The position numbers and the translations under genes were made by a program. 5,373 nt of DNA from B21-G16 sp003644825 [NCBI: Candidatus Zhuqueibacterota bacterium] (GTDB lineage Bacteria; SM23-31; B21-G16). The notes beneath the pieces are model-generated. The model did not search any database and was not told where the DNA came from. It saw nothing but the letters and a program-made list of their open reading frames with translations. Where the stretch lies: contig QNDJ01000147.1 of the NCBI GenBank assembly GCA_003644825.1, positions 1 to 5,373 on the forward strand. The letters run 5' to 3'. Position 1 is the stretch's first letter; every line of letters begins with the position of its first letter. Below are positions 5,337 through 5,373 of this stretch, piece after piece.

Positions 5337-5373
5337 TATTAAATAATTGTAATATGAAAAGTAATTTTATATG

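Noticed and set aside
5354-5373. Possible divergent gene start on the plus strand (ATG at 5354, MKSNFI before the window ends)
   Set aside because: Only six codons are visible, there is no Shine-Dalgarno before it and no convincing plus-strand promoter. An ATG is easily met by chance in this A/T-rich stretch.
1-5373. Mobile element, phage, CRISPR or defence island
   Set aside because: No transposase, integrase, direct-repeat array, terminal inverted repeats or toxin-antitoxin pair was seen. The window is filled with intact core genes on one strand.

Overview
The window is AT-rich, roughly one third G+C by eye. It carries a tightly packed run of bacterial housekeeping genes, all on the minus strand. 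In transcription order, from high to low coordinates, they are: a small lipoprotein gene, queC, yebC, ruvC, ruvA, ruvB, queA, and the first 28 codons of a probable ispD cut by the window edge. There is no sign of mobile DNA, CRISPR, rRNA or tRNA. A lipoprotein with a non-aspartate +2 residue, a complete RuvABC resolvasome and de novo queuosine genes suggest a diderm bacterium. RuvA and RuvC both carry lineage-type sequence variants. From memory these resemble planctomycete/PVC-type proteins more than the E. coli type, so a PVC-related or uncultivated AT-rich lineage is my best guess. It is not established.

Layout. Positions 5246-5373 hold a good sigma70-like promoter (TTGATT, 17 bp, TATAAT) and a leader for the lipoprotein gene (5245-4874). 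queC (4854-4174) follows after 19 bp. A 78-bp, very AT-rich gap precedes yebC (4095-3355). yebC, ruvC, ruvA and ruvB are then almost contiguous: 11 bp between yebC and ruvC, then two 4-base ATGA stop/start overlaps. queA (1167-139) follows after 39 bp. A strong intrinsic terminator (88-114) closes the run, and its U-tract ends only 3 nt before the ispD ATG. One clear promoter at one end and one clear terminator at the other fit a single transcript of about 5.2 kb, possibly with an internal promoter before yebC.

Functions. RuvC, RuvA and RuvB form the Holliday-junction branch-migration and resolution machine, and the overlaps suggest coupled translation. QueC makes preQ0, the precursor of queuosine, and QueA does the penultimate tRNA modification step that forms epoxyqueuosine. 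They flank the recombination genes. YebC is a conserved translation or transcription-associated factor that is often next to ruvC. IspD is the cytidylyltransferase of the MEP isoprenoid pathway.

Two start sites deserve correction against the longest reading frames. RuvA starts at 2858 and overlaps the ruvC stop; it does not start at 2894. YebC starts at the ATG at 4095, behind a GGAG, and not at the TTG at 4107. I see no undescribed multi-gene system here. The points most worth a second look are the altered acidic-pin loop of RuvA, the terminator that occupies the ispD translation-initiation region, and the unknown lipoprotein heading the operon behind a promoter with inverted repeats.
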